NCBI GenBank assembly: GCA_005877185.1
Contig: VBPQ01000030.1
Coordinates: 1-12,805 of the forward strand
Length of the DNA: 12,805 bases
Reading direction: 5' to 3'
Origin: Nitrososphaerota archaeon
GTDB lineage: Archaea > Thermoproteota > Nitrososphaeria > Nitrososphaerales > Gagatemarchaeaceae
The notes beneath the pieces were generated by a model. It made no database searches and was not told the DNA's origin. It saw nothing but the letters and a program-made list of their open reading frames with translations. How positions within the stretch are numbered: the stretch's first letter is position 1; every line of letters starts with the position of its first letter. Positions 10,880 to 12,805 of the stretch are shown piece after piece. Position numbers and translations under genes: made by a program.

Positions 10880-12343
10880 ATGATTGAACCTTCCTCCCTC
10901 CTACTGGCGGTTGGTTGCGGCGATCCCTCAGTGTCCTGCGGCGATACCGCCTGGTTTCTGACCTCGGCTGCCCTTGTACTGATCATGACGCCGGCCCTTG
11001 GATTCTTTTACGGCGGCTTCGTGGGAAAGAAGAACGCTCTGGCCACAATCGGTCAGAGCTTCGTGGTGCTCTGCCTGATAAGCGTACAGTGGGTACTCTA
11101 CGGCTACAGCCTGGCCTTCGGGCCAGATTGGGGCGGGCATGGGCTGATTGGCACCTTGGACTGGGCTGGTCTCAGCGGGGTGGGGTACGCACCCAACCCT
11201 GTCTACGGGGCTACGGTGCCGCACCTGGCGTACATGATATTCCAGGCGATGTTCGCGATCATCACGCCGGCACTGATAACAGGGTCGTTCGTCGGTCGAC
11301 TGAAGTTCAGCTCGTTTATCGTTTTCACCTTGGCCTGGGCTACTTTCGTCTATGACCCCATCGCCCACTGGGTCTGGGGTGCCGTAGGTGGCGGAGGCTG
11401 GTTGCACAACTTGGGCGCTCTTGACTTCGCCGGAGGAAGCGTGATTCACATCAATTCGGGCATAGCCGCTCTGGCCGCGGCATTCGTCATCGGGCCGCGC
11501 TTGGGCTACAAGAAGACTCACGTCGGGGCGCACGACGCTACCTACATCGTCCTCGGAGCGGCGTTTCTCTGGTTCGGCTGGTTCGGGTTCAACGCCGGGA
11601 GCGCGGTCATCGCAGGCACCCTGGCCGCCAGCGCTTTCGTCGTGACCAACACCGCTACGGCGATAGCCGCGCTGAGCTGGATGGGAATGAGTTGGATCTT
11701 TACTGGCAAACCGAGTATCGTAGGCGCGGCCAGCGGTGCGGTCGCGGGCTTGGTTGCTATTACCCCCGCATCAGGGTTTGTCAACGTCGGCGGAGCTTTG
11801 GTTATAGGCGCGGCTGCCGGAGTGCTGTGTTTCCTGGCCGCGCAATACAGAGGAAGGACACGGGTCGATGACTCGCTGGACGTGTGGGCCGTGCACGGTG
11901 TCGGGGGTACGGTGGGCTCGTTCGGCACAGGGGTGTTTGCCACAGTCCTTGTAAACCCCGGCGCGGCTAACGGGTTGCTCTACGGGAATCCTGCACAGCT
12001 GGGGATACAGCTGATAGACATAGGGGCGGTTTGGGTCTACTCGTTCCTCGCGACAAGCCTAATCCTCTTGGCAATCAAGAAGACAATTGGTCTCAGAGTG
12101 TCCGCAAAGGAAGAAGAAGAGGGATTAGATGCGACGCAGCACGGCGAGAAGGCCTACACCGACGAGGTCCAGCCGCGACTTACAACGGAGGCATCAGCAA
12201 AGCTGGAACTGGTCGTCAAGGATTCAGATAGAGAGATCATCGCCGAGATGATACTAAAGAGACGTTCGCTGCACGTAGACCTGTCCACCGGCGTGATTAC
12301 CGCCGAGAAAGAACAGGAGGAGCAGAATCCTGAAGAAGATTGA
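10880..12343 (+). CDS. amt: Ammonium transporter of the Amt family
   Basis: This membrane channel of the Amt/MEP/Rh family imports ammonium. About 11 membrane helices can be followed, from DTAWFLTSAALVLIMTPALG to LATSLILLAIK. Functional positions match AmtB: LDFAGGSVIHIN holds the conserved Asp182 and pore His190, WFGFNAGSA (~234-242) the phenylalanine gate and site-S1 serine, and VWAVHGVGG the second pore histidine (His339). The N-terminus outside the membrane carries two cysteines (C13, C20). After the normal family C-terminus (GLRVSAKEEEEGLDATQHGEKAY, given here as the span ~404-426) there are about 61 extra, highly charged residues ending EEQNPEED. The start is ATG 10880; a TAG at 10859 blocks any upstream extension in frame. 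A T-run follows at 12396. No GlnK/PII gene is in the window. Confidence 0.97.
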   Translation: MIEPSSLLLAVGCGDPSVSCGDTAWFLTSAALVLIMTPALGFFYGGFVGKKNALATIGQSFVVLCLISVQWVLYGYSLAFGPDWGGHGLIGTLDWAGLSGVGYAPNPVYGATVPHLAYMIFQAMFAIITPALITGSFVGRLKFSSFIVFTLAWATFVYDPIAHWVWGAVGGGGWLHNLGALDFAGGSVIHINSGIAALAAAFVIGPRLGYKKTHVGAHDATYIVLGAAFLWFGWFGFNAGSAVIAGTLAASAFVVTNTATAIAALSWMGMSWIFTGKPSIVGAASGAVAGLVAITPASGFVNVGGALVIGAAAGVLCFLAAQYRGRTRVDDSLDVWAVHGVGGTVGSFGTGVFATVLVNPGAANGLLYGNPAQLGIQLIDIGAVWVYSFLATSLILLAIKKTIGLRVSAKEEEEGLDATQHGEKAYTDEVQPRLTTEASAKLELVVKDSDREIIAEMILKRRSLHVDLSTGVITAEKEQEEQNPEED

Positions 12344-12395
12344 AGAGGGATCATAGCTTCCTCTCCGTCCCGTAACCGACCTCTAGCTCTTTCGA

Positions 12396-12401
12396 TTTTT
12401 T
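12396..12401 (+). terminator. T-run terminator candidate after amt
   Basis: Six consecutive T's (in CGATTTTTTCGG) 53 nt past the Amt stop. Archaeal transcription commonly ends at such T-runs without a required hairpin. Confidence 0.4.
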
Positions 12402-12490
12402 CGGGATATTCGCGAGGGATTTGATCATCTTAGAGACTCGGGGTTGAAGGATCAAATGCGCCGGTATGATCCTGGTGACAGTGACGCGGC

Positions 12491-12805
12491 TTGATTGAGG
12501 TAGAGAACCTCACCAGGAAGTTCGGCGACCTGACCGCAGTCGATGCAGTAACGTTCCGTGTTGAAGAAGGGGAGGTCTTCGGCTTCCTCGGGTCTAACGG
12601 AGCGGAGAAGACCACCACGGTGAGGATGCTTGCTGCCTGATATCAAAGACGAGCGGAGAAGGAAGGATTGGGGATCTATGAAATCGGGAACGACGCGGAC
12701 ACGATGAAGATCGAAAGACCGTAGGACTGCTGCCCGAAAACGTGGGTCTCTACGACGAGCTGAACGCGTATGATAATCTCGACTTCTACGGGCGGCTGTA
12801 CGAGC
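12491..12805 (+). pseudogene. ABC-transporter ATPase, frameshifted, running off the window end
   Basis: From TTG 12491 the reading begins LIEVENLTRKFGDLTAVDAV and then VFGFLGSNGAEKTTTVRMLA, an ABC ATPase N-terminus of the drug/export (DRA/NatA-like) type. The Walker A sequence is GSNGAEKTTT, where the family has G-P-N-G-A-G-K-T-T-T, so the glycine before the lysine is Glu. The frame then hits TGA at 12638. The expected continuation (LISKTSGEGRIG, then YEIGNDADTMKI, then RKTVGLLPENVGLYDELNAY and YDNLDFYGRLYE) is present but spread over different frames, needing about three single-base shifts near 12635, 12674-12680 and 12710. It is therefore a decaying gene or a poorly sequenced contig end; its own C-terminus is outside. 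Confidence 0.8.

Noticed and set aside
1..12805. CRISPR arrays, rRNA, tRNA, transposase, integrase, casposase.
   Set aside because: Looked for and not seen. The only repeats of gene-fragment length I found are the EF-2 tails, which are not a CRISPR array.

Overview
This window reads as archaeal chromosome. The evidence is an archaeal-type elongation factor 2, TATA-like boxes placed about 22-31 nt upstream of start codons with little room for a leader (leaderless mRNAs), frequent GTG/TTG starts, and moderately high GC. The EF-2 wording (for example the HRTYAQ diphthamide loop and the RKRKGLSPEPP tail) most resembles Thaumarchaeota/Nitrososphaeria as I remember them. That placement is an inference. 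No ammonia-oxidation gene is present, so the lifestyle cannot be read from the window.

Region 1 (1-2918) is the most unusual. It opens with the C-terminal two-fifths or more of EF-2, intact to its stop at 1217. The last ~48 codons of that gene then occur twice more downstream as orphan, broken tails (about 2129-2271 and 2768-2918). Between tails 1 and 2 lies an AbrB/MazE-like antitoxin plus MazF/PemK-like toxin module, with its own TATA box and an 18-bp perfect palindrome. Between tails 2 and 3 lies a small retropepsin-like (clan AA) aspartyl protease gene on the minus strand. The tails differ from the live gene mainly at synonymous positions, and decay increases with distance. This looks like successive insertion of cassettes at the 3' end of the EF-2 gene, each bringing a replacement tail and pushing the old one downstream. 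EF-2 3' ends are known casposon integration sites in Thaumarchaeota, but no integrase, Cas1 or PolB is visible here.

Region 2 (2919-5850) holds a gene-poor stretch, a DUF1801-family protein, a single-pass membrane protein of unknown function, and a minus-strand operon of an amidohydrolase-2 family enzyme overlapping a GNAT acetyltransferase. Region 3 (5820-7765) has a cluster of inverted repeats and a minus-strand two-gene operon for membrane or surface proteins: an unknown two-helix protein and a PKD-domain protein with one further membrane helix and a proline-rich linker. About 0.4 kb without a gene follows.

Region 4 (8120-9700) carries a luciferase-like (flavin/F420) oxidoreductase whose N-terminus lacks an obvious start codon, followed by a PPOX-fold flavin/F420-binding protein. 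Region 5 (9751-12400) has an extracytoplasmic phosphoesterase (phospholipase C/acid phosphatase family) divergent from an Amt ammonium transporter with a long acidic C-terminal tail. Both suggest nutrient acquisition (phosphate and ammonium). The window ends in a frameshifted ABC-transporter ATPase.
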